A stretch of 64,000 nt of DNA. Source: Endocalyx cinctus (taxonomy: Eukaryota; Ascomycota; Sordariomycetes; Amphisphaeriales; Apiosporaceae). Shown here one piece after another: positions 45,291 to 58,080 of the stretch. Every line of letters begins with the position of its first letter. The stretch's first letter is position 1. A program made the position numbers and the translations under genes. The DNA is taken from NCBI GenBank assembly GCA_001600455.1, contig BCKC01000002.1:2370171-2434170 (forward strand), read 5' to 3'. The notes beneath the pieces were generated by a model. The model ran no database searches. It was not told where the DNA came from and saw only the letters and a list, made by a program, of their open reading frames with translations.

Positions 45291-48005
45291 TCACGTCTGG
45301 CAAGCGACCGTCGCGGTAACAGTCTCGGTAACCGTTACAACAACGGGGTTATCATCACCGTCACCGCTGCTGGTTTGAGTGCTACTAGGGACGGGTAAAG
45401 TAGTCACCGGGTTGGTACCGGTGCTACTACCTGTGGGTGCAGCTGCTGAAACCGAACTGCTTTGGGTGGACAAGACGACAGTGCTAGAGCTTCCGTAAGC
45501 ACTAGAGTCACTACCTGACCCGTAGCCACCAGGTACACTCGTGCTTGCTGCCGCCGTTTCGGATGATGAGCCACTAGGCACCGTTGAGGTCTTCGTGGGT
45601 ACCGCGCTGCTCTGAGAACTGCTAGATGATTCGCCGCTGCTCGGGCCGTCATCTGACTCGAACACGGCAACACATCCGGTGTAGACGTTGCGGTTATTCT
45701 TGTCAAGTGCTACTGACTTGCCATTGTGAGTAATCATATTGACAGAAGCCTTAGTGCTAACACCGTACATATTGACCGACGAGTCCTCAATACTGATGAT
45801 GTTTTCCTGGCAGCTCTGTGTATCGAGACACTCCTGCGCATAGTTATCAAAGAAGCTGTACAGGCCGGTACCGAGGACAAACACGTCTGACGAATTTGTA
45901 ACTCGCATGCCCCAGGTTCGGGCACAGGTCGTCGAAGAGCTGTCGCAAGACGTCTCGAAGTCCGGGTCGAAAAAGCCTTCCAAGGGTGTTGCACCTTGCG
46001 TCGCATCTGGGTTACCCTGCATGTAGGCTGTCTCAGATTGAGCCATGCCAATGAAGATGTTCTTCGCGTTTGATATTTGGTAGTTGTATAGCACGCTGTG
46101 CTCCGAAGCTGTACCCCATAGCCACACAGGCTTCTGTGCCTCGATAAGAACACCTCTGCCGTTGTAGATGTTTATCTGGTCATGGTCTTCGAGGTCGAGC
46201 TCATGATCAGCAACCCAAAACCAACAGTTTTCGATGTACGCCGAAGCCGTTTGCGTGAGATGGAGCATCATGAAGGAACCCATGCACTCAGAATCCACAG
46301 TCGTAGTGACGTTGGGATTCTTCGCGCACTTGTCAGACTGGAGTTCCGTCCCGGCCGTGCCACCTACCCGAAAGTGAACGTCCCACATGCCTGCTGCACC
46401 ATTCTGAGATCCAGCCAGGTTCCACTGCATGAGAATAGCTCCAGGAAGCGGACCCTTTGTCTCGAAGATAAGATCGGACATCTCGACATTGCCTTCTTCT
46501 CCCGCCTCACCGACTTGGAAGACGGGGACAGGGTTGCTTTCATCGGTGAACTTGCTGCCTGCAGCCATGATAAGAGGCCACATCTCTCCGGTGATCTTAA
46601 TGTTCTTTGGGACTTTAACGGTGTCATAGATCAAGTAGGCACCATGGTCAAAGTAGACAATCTCTCCATCCTGGATATTGTCAAATACTTTCTGGATGAC
46701 TGCAGTGTCGTCAGTTTGACCGTCGCCCTTGGCTCCAGCTGACTTTACGCTGATGAACTTCGAGGATATGATGTTCTCATATTGGGGCTTGACGCGAGTA
46801 TAAAAGTTGCCGTCGCTGTCAAGAAGACCTTCGGGACGGGTCATTCCCTTCTCCAAAGTCTGCACGGCTTTACTGGTCTGGCTGACGTAATCGTTACCCT
46901 GCACAAAACCAGCAATATGTTGACTGCCTGGAACCAGAACACTGCCGTCTTGCGCGTGCTCGATGCCGATACCGACATTTTCAGTCATATCAACATTGTC
47001 CAAAATGAGTGTGTTATTGGTGTCGGTTTGGTCAGGGGAGTAGAGGGTGCTGATGCCAACTTTGGCGTTGGAAATTTTGCTGTCAACGAGCAGTAAAGAA
47101 CCAACCTTGATGACTTCAAGGCTATCACTAGTCATGTTAATACCAACGTTCCCGCCGTTGATAGTCACGCCTTGCATCAGCCAAACCCAGTCCCAAATCA
47201 TGTGGATAGCAGTGTTGCAGTTGTTGAAAGTCAGGTTTCGAGTGGTAAACTGTTGGCTACCAATGTCGGCGCAAACACCTCCTCCGTTGAATGTGAGGTC
47301 GGCCATGAAGCCTCCGGATCCATTTTCTATGAAGAGCCCCTTCTGCACATTCTCAGAGCTGGTGTCGGGGTTGAGCTCGAATACGATGTTCTGCAAACTT
47401 GTCGCCTGAGCAACCTGCCAATGAATACCAGCGCCTTTGGTGATAGGCATGTCTCTCATGTCGATGACAAAGTTGCGAATTTGGCGGAAAAAGTTGTTCT
47501 GATTAACATACCAGTTCGGGGCGGGATCTTCACCGGTAGTATAATCATACGGGTTTCCGTCAATAACACCCATACCATCGAAATCAGCGGAAGCCTTGAT
47601 GGTGGGAATATCTAGGGCATCACCGACAAACTGGGTGTAGTAGGTCTGAATGATAGGAGTGCTAACGAGGTAAGTGCCAGGTGGGAAATAAACGAGAGCG
47701 GGTGCGTTAGTTCTCGAATCACAGTTCTGAATACAGCGGGTATCGCCATCCTGAACGGCCTTGTTGATCGCAGCCGTGTCGTCAGTTACTCCATCTCCCT
47801 TCGCGCCATAATCCTGAACGTTACGGAAGACCTTGAGGCTCGTATCACCAAATACAGCAACGCCCTGTCGCTTAATATCTGATACCCAGTAGGAGGAACT
47901 AGTGGTGTCTCGATTCTCGAGAGCGCCCGTGGAAGTAGCATCAACGGGGTGGCCCAAGAATCTTAGAGCCAATAGAGTGGCGGCAAGGATCTTAGAAAGA
48001 CCCAT
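45291..48005 (-). CDS. GH55 exo-beta-1,3-glucanase, secreted
   Basis: Intronless, 904 aa, ATG at 48005. An N-terminal signal peptide (ILAATLLALRFLG, cleavage probably near residue 23) directs secretion. Two related right-handed beta-helix modules of the GH55 type are marked by matching motifs: VQDYGAKGDGVTDDTAAI (63-80) and SAGAKGDGQTDDTAVI (422-437). Further family-like elements are VYFPPGTYLVS, FIENGSGGF and VSTKASVNMIT near the end of the catalytic region. The last about 110 residues are a Ser/Thr-rich linker, likely O-glycosylated, ending VTETVTATVACQT without a hydrophobic GPI signal, so it is secreted rather than anchored. It degrades beta-1,3-glucan of cell walls: its own, other fungi's, or plant callose. 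Not an obvious member of the cluster. Confidence 0.92.
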   Translation of the reverse strand: MGLSKILAATLLALRFLGHPVDATSTGALENRDTTSSSYWVSDIKRQGVAVFGDTSLKVFRNVQDYGAKGDGVTDDTAAINKAVQDGDTRCIQNCDSRTNAPALVYFPPGTYLVSTPIIQTYYTQFVGDALDIPTIKASADFDGMGVIDGNPYDYTTGEDPAPNWYVNQNNFFRQIRNFVIDMRDMPITKGAGIHWQVAQATSLQNIVFELNPDTSSENVQKGLFIENGSGGFMADLTFNGGGVCADIGSQQFTTRNLTFNNCNTAIHMIWDWVWLMQGVTINGGNVGINMTSDSLEVIKVGSLLLVDSKISNAKVGISTLYSPDQTDTNNTLILDNVDMTENVGIGIEHAQDGSVLVPGSQHIAGFVQGNDYVSQTSKAVQTLEKGMTRPEGLLDSDGNFYTRVKPQYENIISSKFISVKSAGAKGDGQTDDTAVIQKVFDNIQDGEIVYFDHGAYLIYDTVKVPKNIKITGEMWPLIMAAGSKFTDESNPVPVFQVGEAGEEGNVEMSDLIFETKGPLPGAILMQWNLAGSQNGAAGMWDVHFRVGGTAGTELQSDKCAKNPNVTTTVDSECMGSFMMLHLTQTASAYIENCWFWVADHELDLEDHDQINIYNGRGVLIEAQKPVWLWGTASEHSVLYNYQISNAKNIFIGMAQSETAYMQGNPDATQGATPLEGFFDPDFETSCDSSSTTCARTWGMRVTNSSDVFVLGTGLYSFFDNYAQECLDTQSCQENIISIEDSSVNMYGVSTKASVNMITHNGKSVALDKNNRNVYTGCVAVFESDDGPSSGESSSSSQSSAVPTKTSTVPSGSSSETAAASTSVPGGYGSGSDSSAYGSSSTVVLSTQSSSVSAAAPTGSSTGTNPVTTLPVPSSTQTSSGDGDDNPVVVTVTETVTATVACQT

Positions 48006-51000
48006 CTTGACTATAGTGCCAGCTATCTGTATATGGATTTCGAACCCAACGCTGAAAAGAATGTATGATCGATCGCTGCTACGTTAAAATTAGTATTTTT
48101 GTCGGAGAAGTTGCGAAATGATATCGCGAAGTTGGTTCAAATCTTATTGATAAGGATGTGTTGAGTCGTACAAATAGAGAGAGGTAGAGGGGGAAAAAAG
48201 GGAAAAAAAAAAAAAAAGAAATAATTAAGAAATATGTAAATAATGAATAAGAAAATGATATGAAGCCAAGAGAATCTATTTAACTTGGAGAATACTCATG
48301 GCATGATATTTGAAAGAAGGGTAGGATACCAAATAAAAGATTTGACCATGTGCTAGAGGGACAACGAACAATGACGATTGTTCATGATATAAATAGAAAT
48401 GGATAAAAAAAGCACAATGAGAATATAATACAAAAGGTGAAGGGTCTATGATGTCAAGGAGATAGTAATAGATAGGAATCATCAGATAAAATGCTGAAGA
48501 GTCATACTTACAACAAAGATGTTGACTTTTCTGTTAGTCAAAGAGGGAATTCTGTCGTATCGATGATATGCGACCGGGAATAGGAATTCGAAAACAATAA
48601 AGGATCTTCTTTTAATCGCAGGAGATCGTCAATATCTCCGATACTAGAAACGACGCAGTCGGGTACGAAAGAAAGAATGAATTTATAAATGAACGTAAGG
48701 GTTTGTTGGTCAGAGAAAGTTACTAGGAAAATAAGGAACGAGATTTTAGGTGAATGAATGAGAGTAAATTTAGGTTGAACAAGAAACGAAGATGACCAAA
48801 GAAAACCCAATGCGAGTAATCGTGTCCAGACGGCCAAAGGATGGTGAAAGTGAGGGAAAAGAAAATAGAAGAGAAAATAAAGGTGGTGAGAGAGAGAAAG
48901 AGAGTGACTTCGGATGGGGGGGTGGTGATCGTTATTATTCTATTAAATGTAAGTGGAAACTGGGGTAACAATAAATGGTGGAAAAACAAATTAGACTTTT
49001 ATTGTTCGACTGTAAACAATCACACGACAACCATGGAAGGTAGGTACTAATATATAGTGACCAGTATGTTAATTACGATTTCCTTTTTCTTTATATATAC
49101 CTAAAGTATTTCATACGTATGTTAAATAGGCATTTACAGTAAGTATATAGCGAAATATCTACCTAGGTAGGTATAATCCCCAGGGCTGGAAGTGAACCAT
49201 CTTGATATCAAGGTCGCATACCAACATCGCTACTGCCTCTTCGCATAATGCAATTGTCTTCCACGCGACTTCCATTGTCGATCAATCTTGAAATTACCAG
49301 TGCGAAGCCCAGTAAAAATTTTAAGAAGAATCAACTACTACTCATCTATTGGCTTATAATCTTTCTTTTCAAGTATAATTAGGTACAACATTCAAAAATG
49401 TGAATATATTATACGTTCAAAGAGCGTGAAAGAAGGAAGTAACGGCGTGTCGCACAAAACCAACCCCACCCAACCATACAGCCCCGCATTTAATGTGTGC
49501 ATCTTGGCGTTTAGTAGACCCTTAATTTGGTAATTTATGATAATATAGCGGGGAACAGTACCGGGTACCTGAAGTTTGGTACCTAAAGTTAGCGGGTAGC
49601 CAACCAAGTTAGCGGGTAATCAACCGCCATTCAATTTAATAGCAGTGTATACTATAGTCCTACTGGCACCATTTAGTATACTATGTACTGATCGCCACAC
49701 ATGGATAAATTACCTGAATTGGTAGGATCTACGTAAATCTTAGCCAAGCTTTGGAATGCATGCAACATATCCATGGATGATAGCCTCTCAGTTCTATTCA
49801 CTTCAACCACTCCAAGTTATTGGTATTCTACAATTCTACGTCATACATATTAACAAGCATTTGATAACCACAAGCAATACGTAGTGTACCTATATCGGTA
49901 AAACATGACCTGAAGGATAGGCTATTAAGACATGTTAAAATATTTAACCTAACCTCTTTGAATGGGCGTTGTGAGATCTTATAAAATAGTCATGTTGCAA
50001 CGTTATATACCTCTGAGTAACAGTATATGATACACTTCAAGATACGAATGACAAAGATGGATCAGTAGTAGGATCCATTCCTATCGATCTTTCTATTCTT
50101 GATTTTTAGATTTTTAAGATTTTTAGGAATTCAGTCACACGATCTCAGACGACCGTAGAATCCCTTTCCTCCTTTTAATCATATCACATCAGCCCATATT
50201 TTGAAGGTATTCTTCTATACTACCTAGGTAGGTATCTACACTACCTAAATACCTATTTAATGTACCCAGTAATAATAAACCTTTTTAAACTGTTATCAAC
50301 AGATAGCATATCCAGGTTTTACTTCTTTGTAGTGTACACTATTCTTCTTTATCTCCTCATCTGAATTAATTAATACTTAACTAATTATCATTGCTTTCTT
50401 GTCACTATTGCTGGAAGAAAAAAAAAAAGAGTAATACTGAGAGATCTAATAAATTCAGCGCATATACTGTTAAGCTAATCCACTGGCTGGTACGGAATAT
50501 AGTACAATGTTTCAAATATAGTACCCATAGACTCTAACCCAACTCAATCCAAAAGAAAGAAAAAAATCAATAAATAAATAAATAAATACTTTGTAAAAAT
50601 AAAAAGATGTACAAGTACAGACTCAGATGCTCCATTATTCTGCAAGGTACGAAAATGAAGATAGACAAGAAGTTATGCACCGTCAACCGGATCTTACTTG
50701 TAAATATATTATCTGATTACTTGTAATTATGCGTGGGCACATATACTATGTAAGCACTCGCCTCGCATCCATTTACTTAAGCTGATAAAAATCTCATTTT
50801 CAAAACTCAACAGATTAAGACAAAAATTCGTTATTTTTTAATAGCCTTCTAGAAATATCTAGAAATACTGCAGTACTACTCTACTCACCGTCTGATCTCT
50901 TAAAGATTTCTGCACCAAACCAAAGAAGAGACGGTTAGGTTAGATTAGAATGCAGTAGTGGGTTAAATAGATAGGCCTCGTAGGATAATATTGCCGCATT

Positions 51001-52285
51001 CGCCACCCAAAAAAAAGAAAAGTTTCGAAACACGAGCCCCTGAATATGGGTTTGTTTGATCATCAACCGAGATCCATAACGTGGGAACCTCTTTAAACGC
51101 CCAATCGTTAGTTCTAGGGATAGGGACATGTACTTGGCACCTGTGGCTGCTCCTCGTCAGCCAATGAATTGATTGCCTCTTAAAATAACTGCTGCGCTGC
51201 ATCTTCCACAAGATTCACGCAAAAATGCCAATTAGCACAACAACAGCCCGAGACGCGAACCTATCAACCTGCCGAGATTTCAAAATCAATGTATCTTAGC
51301 TAACTTACTTTAGTGATCTAGGGAAAAAAAAAAAAAAAAACCCCGAGCTGAGTGCTCTGTAAGACTGTTAATATTTAAATGATAATTAATCTCACTTTCT
51401 CCAAGAGCTGCGTCGTTCAAAATCAACGTGTATCCTGTAAATTAATGAATGACCAAAGTCGTGCAATATACTACCACACCTACGAACTCGTAGCCAATTC
51501 ATCTCACAGTCAAATACTTTACAGATCTCCATGTTTCCTATAGGGGAATTCGAACCAATACGCACGTAGGCCTATAAAGATGTCGACATGTATAGAGGTA
51601 GCGTAAGACTGTCTTCTATTAAGCTTTTCATGTATTCCCCGCGAGCCGACCGGTACGTCGCGCAGACGGGCAACACGATGTTTTCTCCCTTTTTGTAGCC
51701 AAATATCGAGTTTTCGTGTTACGGAGACAATTTCACCCGTGGCATTCATGCTTCTTCCCGAAGGCGAACACGCGGCCATGGGACATACAACATGGTAAAA
51801 AGGAGGAGGTTCAGTCCAGTTCATTCAAGTTGAAATTGTCTACTTACGATGTGCTTTCCTAAACAACCGGTGGGTATATAAAGCACGGTTTTTCACGCCG
51901 TTGCCAGCCAGTAGCCACTCGATTACACTCTTCAAAGGCCTGAAATGCAAAGGTACTACTCACACACAGTAGATGGCCGAGATGTCCGAAATGAAGAGAG
52001 ATATACGCGTCACTGTTCCACGGATTTAAGATGATTCACCGAATTTCCACGCGCTCTTAATCAAGTCTTGCGTAACGATTCAAAAAGCATATCCACTAAA
52101 ATACACCGGTCATGGTACACAGGTTTGCAATCATACATTACGTTACCATTTTCCTGGCGATTGCAGAGGCATAGAAACCACATATCAGCTAAACGAAACA
52201 TGAAGCCATGGGAGAAAATATACATCAATTAATTTAAATTTTTTTTATCAATATTTTGTTGTTATTTTTTTCACTTTACTTCACC
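48006..52285. other. gene-poor AT-rich region
   Basis: About 4.3 kb without a supported gene. Several small open frames (for example 48538-48989 minus, 50935-51211 minus and 51519-51824 minus) lack recognisable domains. Repeated short intergenic motifs of the type ACCTAGGTAGGTA appear at about 49161 and 50223. A tRNA-like stretch at about 49180-49245 was considered and not accepted. Confidence 0.5.
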
Positions 52286-53187
52286 TTACGCCTTTCCCTG
52301 CCGACTCTTCATGAGCGGTTGTATCTTGGTACCGAACTTATCCAAACCCTCCAAGAAGTCGTCGAAGGTGAGCATGATGCCCTTGGTACCGGGCACGTCG
52401 GCGACCTCGTCGAGCATGGCGGCGATCCTGGCGTACGAGCCGTGCAGGGTGCCCATGTTCATGTTGACGGCGCCCTCGGGCAGGCTGATGTTCTTGGCGG
52501 TCGAGTTGGCGTCGGCGTTGACGTCCTTGGAGGTCTGGGACTTCATCCACGAGAGCGCGTCCTCGTCGACGCCGTCGTTGTAGAGCTTCCACTTGGCCGC
52601 CGCCGCCTCGTCCGTCTCCTCGGCGATGACCATGAACAGCACGTACGAGCCCACGTCCCGGCCCGTCTTCGCGGCCGCCTCGACCAGCCGCGACGTCGCG
52701 TCCGCGTACTTGGTCGGCGTGTTGATCCCGGTGCCCATGGCGAAGTTGAAATCCGCGTAGTTGGACGCGAAATCGATCCCCTTGCCGGACTGGCCCGCCG
52801 CCACGATCTTGACCCCGCCCGCGGACGGCGTCGGCGACAGCTTGCAGTCCTCCATCTGGAAGTGCTTCCCCTTGAAGTTCGAGACCCCTTCCTTCCACAG
52901 GTCCTTCATCACCTGCACGTACTCGGTCGCGTACTCGTACCGGTATCCGAAGTACGCGTCGCCGGGCCACAGACCCATCTGCGTGTACTCGGCCGACTGC
53001 CAGCCCGTGACGATGTTGATGCCGAACCGTCCCGGCGCGACCGAGTCGACGGTGCTGGCCATGCGCGCGACGAGCGCGGGCGGCAAGGTAAGGATCGCCG
53101 TCGACGCGAACAGCTTGATCTTGGAGGTGACGGCGGCGAGGGCCGACATCAGCGTGAAGGACTCGAGGTTGTGGTCCCAGAACTCGC

Positions 53188-53218
<31 letters not shown>

Positions 53219-53368
53219 AGACAGCGCGAAGTCGAAGTTGTACTTCTCGGCCTTCTGCACGATCTGCTTGTTCAGCTCGAAGCTAGGCTTGTACTGCGGC
53301 GACGTCGTCGAGATCAACCACCCGTTGTTCCCGATCGGGATGAAGACGCCGATATCGATGGGGGCCAT
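52286..53368 (-). CDS. RutA-like flavin-dependent monooxygenase (luciferase-like)
   Basis: FMNH2-dependent oxygenase of the bacterial luciferase-like superfamily, 360 aa, intronless, ATG at 53368. The whole length reads like pyrimidine oxygenase RutA, which opens the uracil ring between N3 and C4: [84 protein letters not shown] and [15 protein letters not shown] barrel fold and a separate reductase partner are expected. It is very GC-rich in wobble positions compared with the flanking DNA. Fungi also use other uracil routes, so the true substrate may be a different heterocycle or sulfonate. No other Rut pathway gene is nearby. The bacterial look and missing introns raise the possibility of ancient transfer. 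Confidence 0.85.
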
Positions 53369-54506
53369 CTTATGTATGAGTTCTTTATTTATTTTTTAAG
53401 TTCAATACTTTATTGCTTCAGGATATCCCGTGTCTACGTCGTCGCGTCAAATATTATTCTAGGAGAGGCTAAGGGGGGGAAGAAAGCTACATATATAGAA
53501 AGGTTATTGAGGGGTGACGAGGGGTTGACATCACCTTTTTATCGCAAGCGCATCTCATGAACTAGCTATAGCTATTTTATTATTGACTCGTACTCTCGGC
53601 TTCTTATGGTATAGAATCCGGTGGCACACAAGTCCTTATCTTCGGTGCCCTCCTGCGATACCGCCACCATAGCTTTCCCAGCTAATTCTAATTGACCTAT
53701 CTTTGAAGATGAAGTGTGTAGAGGGGGTCCTGAATCGGCACGGTTGATCCGATTCCGAAGCGCTAGCTACGCCGGATGCCAAGACCCATATTCCACTCGA
53801 CAAACTCCGTACTGGGTGAAAAAAGAAGTTCATCGGCATGATAAATGTAATAAATATGACATTGGCAGCACGGATTTGACTTAGTTGTAAGATATAATGA
53901 CGCATTATCGTTTCTATTATTGTTTTCCCCCGAAGAACTACGAATATCAGATATATAGTACGACAGGGTTTATCCAAGCAGCCAAACAGGCCAGGTATTG
54001 TAGGCGCGTGATTTAGCCCGCGGGCGTTTATATCATAACGTATCACTGAGCCCGACTAAACCATATAAAAATTACTACACAGCTTCGATAGATGGTAAGA
54101 AGTTTATGATTCTTGCATACCTACTTCAGGTAGTGGATATACATACCATATTCATTAATGAATCAATTACTCCTTATTTGACGAGGACTCCGGTGAACCA
54201 TATTGAATATGAATAGCCAGCCATTTCATAGACCACTATTATAGAACAGCCGGCGAGTAAAATAGACAGCTGAGAAACAGCTGTAAATAAATATTAATGT
54301 AAACTGATTTTTGATGCCAATATTCTTACTATCTCGATCTAATCCCCCATAATCGCTTACCAAGTCTTAAGATATGATACAAGATATCTAATTTATCTTG
54401 AAGGTACTCAAATAGCTTTCATATTTTTCGCTTAAACTTCCCATACAGCCCATACATCTATTTTTTTTATCGGAAGAGAATCATTAACTTCCTAACTATT
54501 TTTGAC
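53369..54506. other. divergent intergenic region
   Basis: About 1.1 kb between the RutA-like gene (minus) and the Ap4A phosphorylase (plus); promoters of both must lie here. A small open frame at 53636-54046 minus has no recognisable family. Confidence 0.5.
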
Positions 54507-55675
54507 ATGTCAAGACCAGCTGTACCATCTAATTTACCTGGGCTCGTAAAAGCAGCCTTCAACAAAGCCAAAGCCGCTGGAGATCTGACCTATTATCCCA
54601 CTCGAGTAGCCATTTTGAGTCTAGGCTCTCTTGCCGTGAGTACCCCTATTTATTACATATCTATCCCGCCACCAATTCGGAACCAGCAGTGGGGTTAGAC
54701 AGAAAAAAATAGCCTTCCTTTGACGATTTCAAAATAATTCATACTTATGAAGAAAAGTTTCAACTTCGGTTTTCTCCGTCTCTAGCCTCGAAGCCGAAGG
54801 CGCCGCCTAAACCGGACGGAGGTAACGATAATGGCAAAACTACCAAAAAGCCGTTCAACCCCTTCGAGAACCCTTCTCCCGCCCTCTTAGTGGCGCAGCT
54901 ACCCCCGGCGCATAGGCTGGTGCTGAATAAATTCGCCGTGGTCCCGGAGCATTTCATACTCGCCACGGCCGAGTTCAAGCCGCAGACGCACGTCCTCGAA
55001 GAGGCCGACATCGCGGCGACGTACGCTTGCATAGAGGCGTATCATCGTCACCGCCCGGAAGAAGAAGAAGAAGGGGAAGGGGGAGGGTCGGAAGAATTGT
55101 TCGCCTTCTTCAATTCCGGCGAACATTCCGGCGCCAGCCAGCCCCACAGGCATTTGCAGCTGCTGCCTGTCCGGCGCATGCGCGACGGGCTGGAAAAAGA
55201 CGTCGCCGCCGATTGGAATGTGCTGGCCGATCGGCTCCGTGCCCCGCCCGTCGCGCCCCCGTTCGCGGTGTTCACGGCGTCCATGGATGCCGAGATGACC
55301 CCTAGGGAGAGGCACGAGGCGTATTTGGCCCTGTACAAGCGCGCGGTAAAAGCCACGCGATCGGCTCTTTCGACGATCGGCGGCGACGGCGATGGTGAAG
55401 TTCCAAGTCAGGGGGAGGCTGTGATAAGCTACAATATGGCCATGACTCGAACAACGATGGCCTTGTGTCCTCGGACTGCCGAAGGTGCGGCTATAAAGAA
55501 CCGTCAGGGAGAAGATGTCGGGTTTGTGGCTCTGAACGGAACTGTCCTCGCGGGCACGGCTCTCGTGAAGAATGAGGCCGAGTGGGATGCTTTGAGGGAT
55601 AATCCTTCTCTTTTACTAGATGTCCTCAAGCAAATTGGTATACCGTCTGAAAAGGTACCGAGCGGTAACTTATGA
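54507..55675 (+). CDS. Ap4A phosphorylase (ATP adenylyltransferase, Apa1/Apa2 type)
   Basis: Cleaves diadenosine tetraphosphate with phosphate to ATP and ADP; nucleotide housekeeping in the cytosol. Exon 1 is 54507-54635, the intron 54636-54757 (122 nt, GTGAGT donor, phase 0) and exon 2 54758-55675; 348 aa. Family hallmarks are FQLRFSPSLASKPK right after the splice, NPFENPSPALLVA, HRLVLNKFAVVPEHFILAT, and the HIT-like catalytic motif SGASQPHRHLQLLP with His173 and His175. PRTAEG and FVALNGTVLAG follow near the C-terminus. An acidic Glu/Gly-rich insert (about 143-156) extends a loop. The acceptor (AG before TTTCAACTT) was picked because it restores the conserved FQLRF sequence. Confidence 0.9.
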
Positions 55676-55938
55676 AATATGTATTGTGCATTAGTTGCCC
55701 ATAAAACATTATTAATTCATCGTTTGGTCTAATTATCTGACATTGTCTCAATTACTTACTTAATTACTTAAACGGAGCTCCTCAATACCAAATACAAAGA
55801 CAGCTAATACTGACATGTCTCCCATCCTATCGTACATATCCAATCAAACAACCTAGATGATACATCGTATGCCAAGCACTACTATGGAAACCAATGCATG
55901 ATCGATCCACTGAATCATAGTAGTTTTCATATGGCATA

Positions 55939-58080
55939 CTATTCTTCATCTTCATCTTCGCCGTCCTCGTCATCATCGTCGTCCTCTTTCTCAGCATCAT
56001 TTCGATTTTTTTCCATTTCCTCTTGTACCAAGCTGTCCCACTTCTTCCGACATGTACCGTTCCCGAAGTGGTACGAGCCGCCGTGGTCCTTGATGTAATC
56101 TGAGACTTTCTTCCAGGGGACCTTGACATCGGCACCCCTGGTAAACTTGTAGACTCCATCCTTTAACAATTGAAGCTAAATAATCAAGAGAAAAAAAAAA
56201 CGCGTCAGCCGAATCACGAATGTAACTACCGGATTTCTTCTCAAATTCTCAAATTTACAATTTAGAAAAGGGAAAGAAGGAGAGAGTTTAAAACTCACGT
56301 CTTTGGAGTGCCATTTTGGACTTCTCACACGGTCCTCTTTGTTCTTTGTCAACGTTCGGAAGCGACCGCGCAGGGTCGACTCGGCCTCGGTGAATTTGCC
56401 GTTCTTTCGGATATGCTTGTACGACAAGCCGGACTGTCTCGCCTCGACCAGGTAGCGATCCTTTTCCGACCACCGAGCTGATCTGGGCTCTAACTGTTGT
56501 AGTTGCTGCTGCTGCTGCTCCTGCTGTAAATAGTTCGGCGGTAGAGCTTGCTGCGACGGGGGGGAGATATTAGGACCGGTAATAACAGTTCCATTATTAT
56601 TACGAATAGTATTCTCTCCGTAACCTGCCGGGGATGAGCTAGAGCCCTGATGGTAAGGATGTTTCCCCGTCAAACGAGAGGTTGAAGAGGAGGACGGGGA
56701 GGCTACGGTTTCGTGATGTCGTGAAGTGCGGTGCTTGCGTGGCTTGTCGGGAAGTTCTTTGCGAGTCTTCATCGACTTTCCCGACTGAGAGGTAGACGAG
56801 GGTGCAATCAAGCGCTCGGGACGTAGCTCGAACGAAGAGGGCACAATGGCAGGGGTAGGAGTAGGAACGGAGTCGGGCGAATTCGTAGGAGACGCGATCA
56901 AGTCCTGCAAAACAGTAAACGAGCTCGCTGCCGCCGTCGTCATTGATGATGACATCGTTGACGGGGGTGTCGGAGGGGACGGTTGGAGCCGCAGCTGCTT
57001 CGGTGAGACGGTAGCAGGGTAGTCGCTCAGCATGTCAACGCTGCGGTGGTTCCCTCTGATGCTGGTGTTGGCGGAAGGGGCATATCTGGCATCGACCGGT
57101 GAGGAGCTAAATGTCATGGAGGGCAGTCCCTTGGACTCTGCGGACGAGCCGACTGAGGAAGACATGCTGTTGCTTGGCGGTGCACCACTACCGCCACCTC
57201 TACGTCTGTGATAAAGACTAGAGGCCTCGCCGAAGACGGGTACGGATGAATGGTACCCAGGATTAGTCACTAATGCTGACGGAAGTCCGTCTTGAAAACC
57301 AGAGGCAGCGGTAACAGCAGAAATGTCGGCCGTCGAGTCGTTGTTCCAGACAGACGAGTTCAATACACTTGGGTGGTTATTGTTGCTGTTGCTGTTTTGG
57401 TCCCACGAATAAAAACGGTGATCGAAAGCTTCAGAAAGCCCTTGATGACCAAACGCGTTTGTTCCCAGTGGGTGTCCCTGGTGGTGTTGGTGAGAGTGAT
57501 GAGGATTGGAAGTTTGAGTGGTCAAAAACATCTCATTTCCGGATGAGTCTTTGTTGAGTGATTGGAGATGACTCGGGCCAAAGTCTCTCCCGATGCTTGA
57601 ACCTGAAACATCTGCGGTAGTCGTTTGGTTTCCCGATACATAATCGGGGAGAAAGTTACCCAGCTTTTTAGTTGTTTTTATTAGTATTATTATTATCATT
57701 TGAATCATTTATAAATTATCAAAGCAGAAGATGAGATTATGGACAAAGAAAAAAAAGAGAGTATTAAACAGGGTGGAAAACGGGGCTGAAAAAAATCTAT
57801 AATATCACATATTCATACATACATCATAATCATCGTCGGTTTTGATCTCAGGTGCGTAGAACTGATCCATTATGTTAAGGATTTGTTGAAACACGTTCTC
57901 GTCTTCTTCGATCCTGATGCTGCTGGGTGGTGAGTGACGAAAGTCGTCCAGAATTTGTGCGAGAAAAAGCTGTTCCGCAATGGCTTCTGAGTCTTTCTCC
58001 TGGTGATCGAAGTCTATGTACCACGGAGACTGAGACTCACACAGCGGTGGAAAACCGCCCCTGATAAACATCTTTGACAT
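55939..58080 (-). CDS. Myb/SANT-like DNA-binding protein with two tandem repeats
   Basis: Nuclear DNA-binding protein, probably a regulator. Exons are 58080-57823, 57663-56299 and 56175-55939 (introns 159 and 123 nt, both phase 0), 619 aa. The N-terminus (about 1-86) is acidic with LFLAQILDDFRHSP and FQQILNIMDQFY. The long middle is low complexity (Ser, Pro, Asn, His and Gln runs, including poly-Gln near YLQQEQQQQQ). The C-terminus carries a Myb-like repeat (ARWSEKDRYLVEARQSGL, RGRFRTLTK) and, across the last splice, a second one (VPWKKVSDYIKDHGGSYHF, CRKKWDSL), then an acidic Asp/Glu tail. The last junction is strong because it continues the second domain. The first intron is longer than usual and less certain. 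Target genes are unknown. Confidence 0.82.

Noticed and set aside
49180..49245. Possible tRNA on the minus strand (A-box-like TAGCGATGTTGG, B-box-like GGTTCACTTCC, GAT in a loop)
   Set aside because: The acceptor and anticodon stems do not pair and the B box deviates at key positions; at best a degraded tRNA-like sequence.
52256..53560. Long plus-strand open frame (434 codons) over the RutA-like gene
   Set aside because: Antisense shadow caused by high wobble GC; the minus strand carries an unmistakable enzyme.
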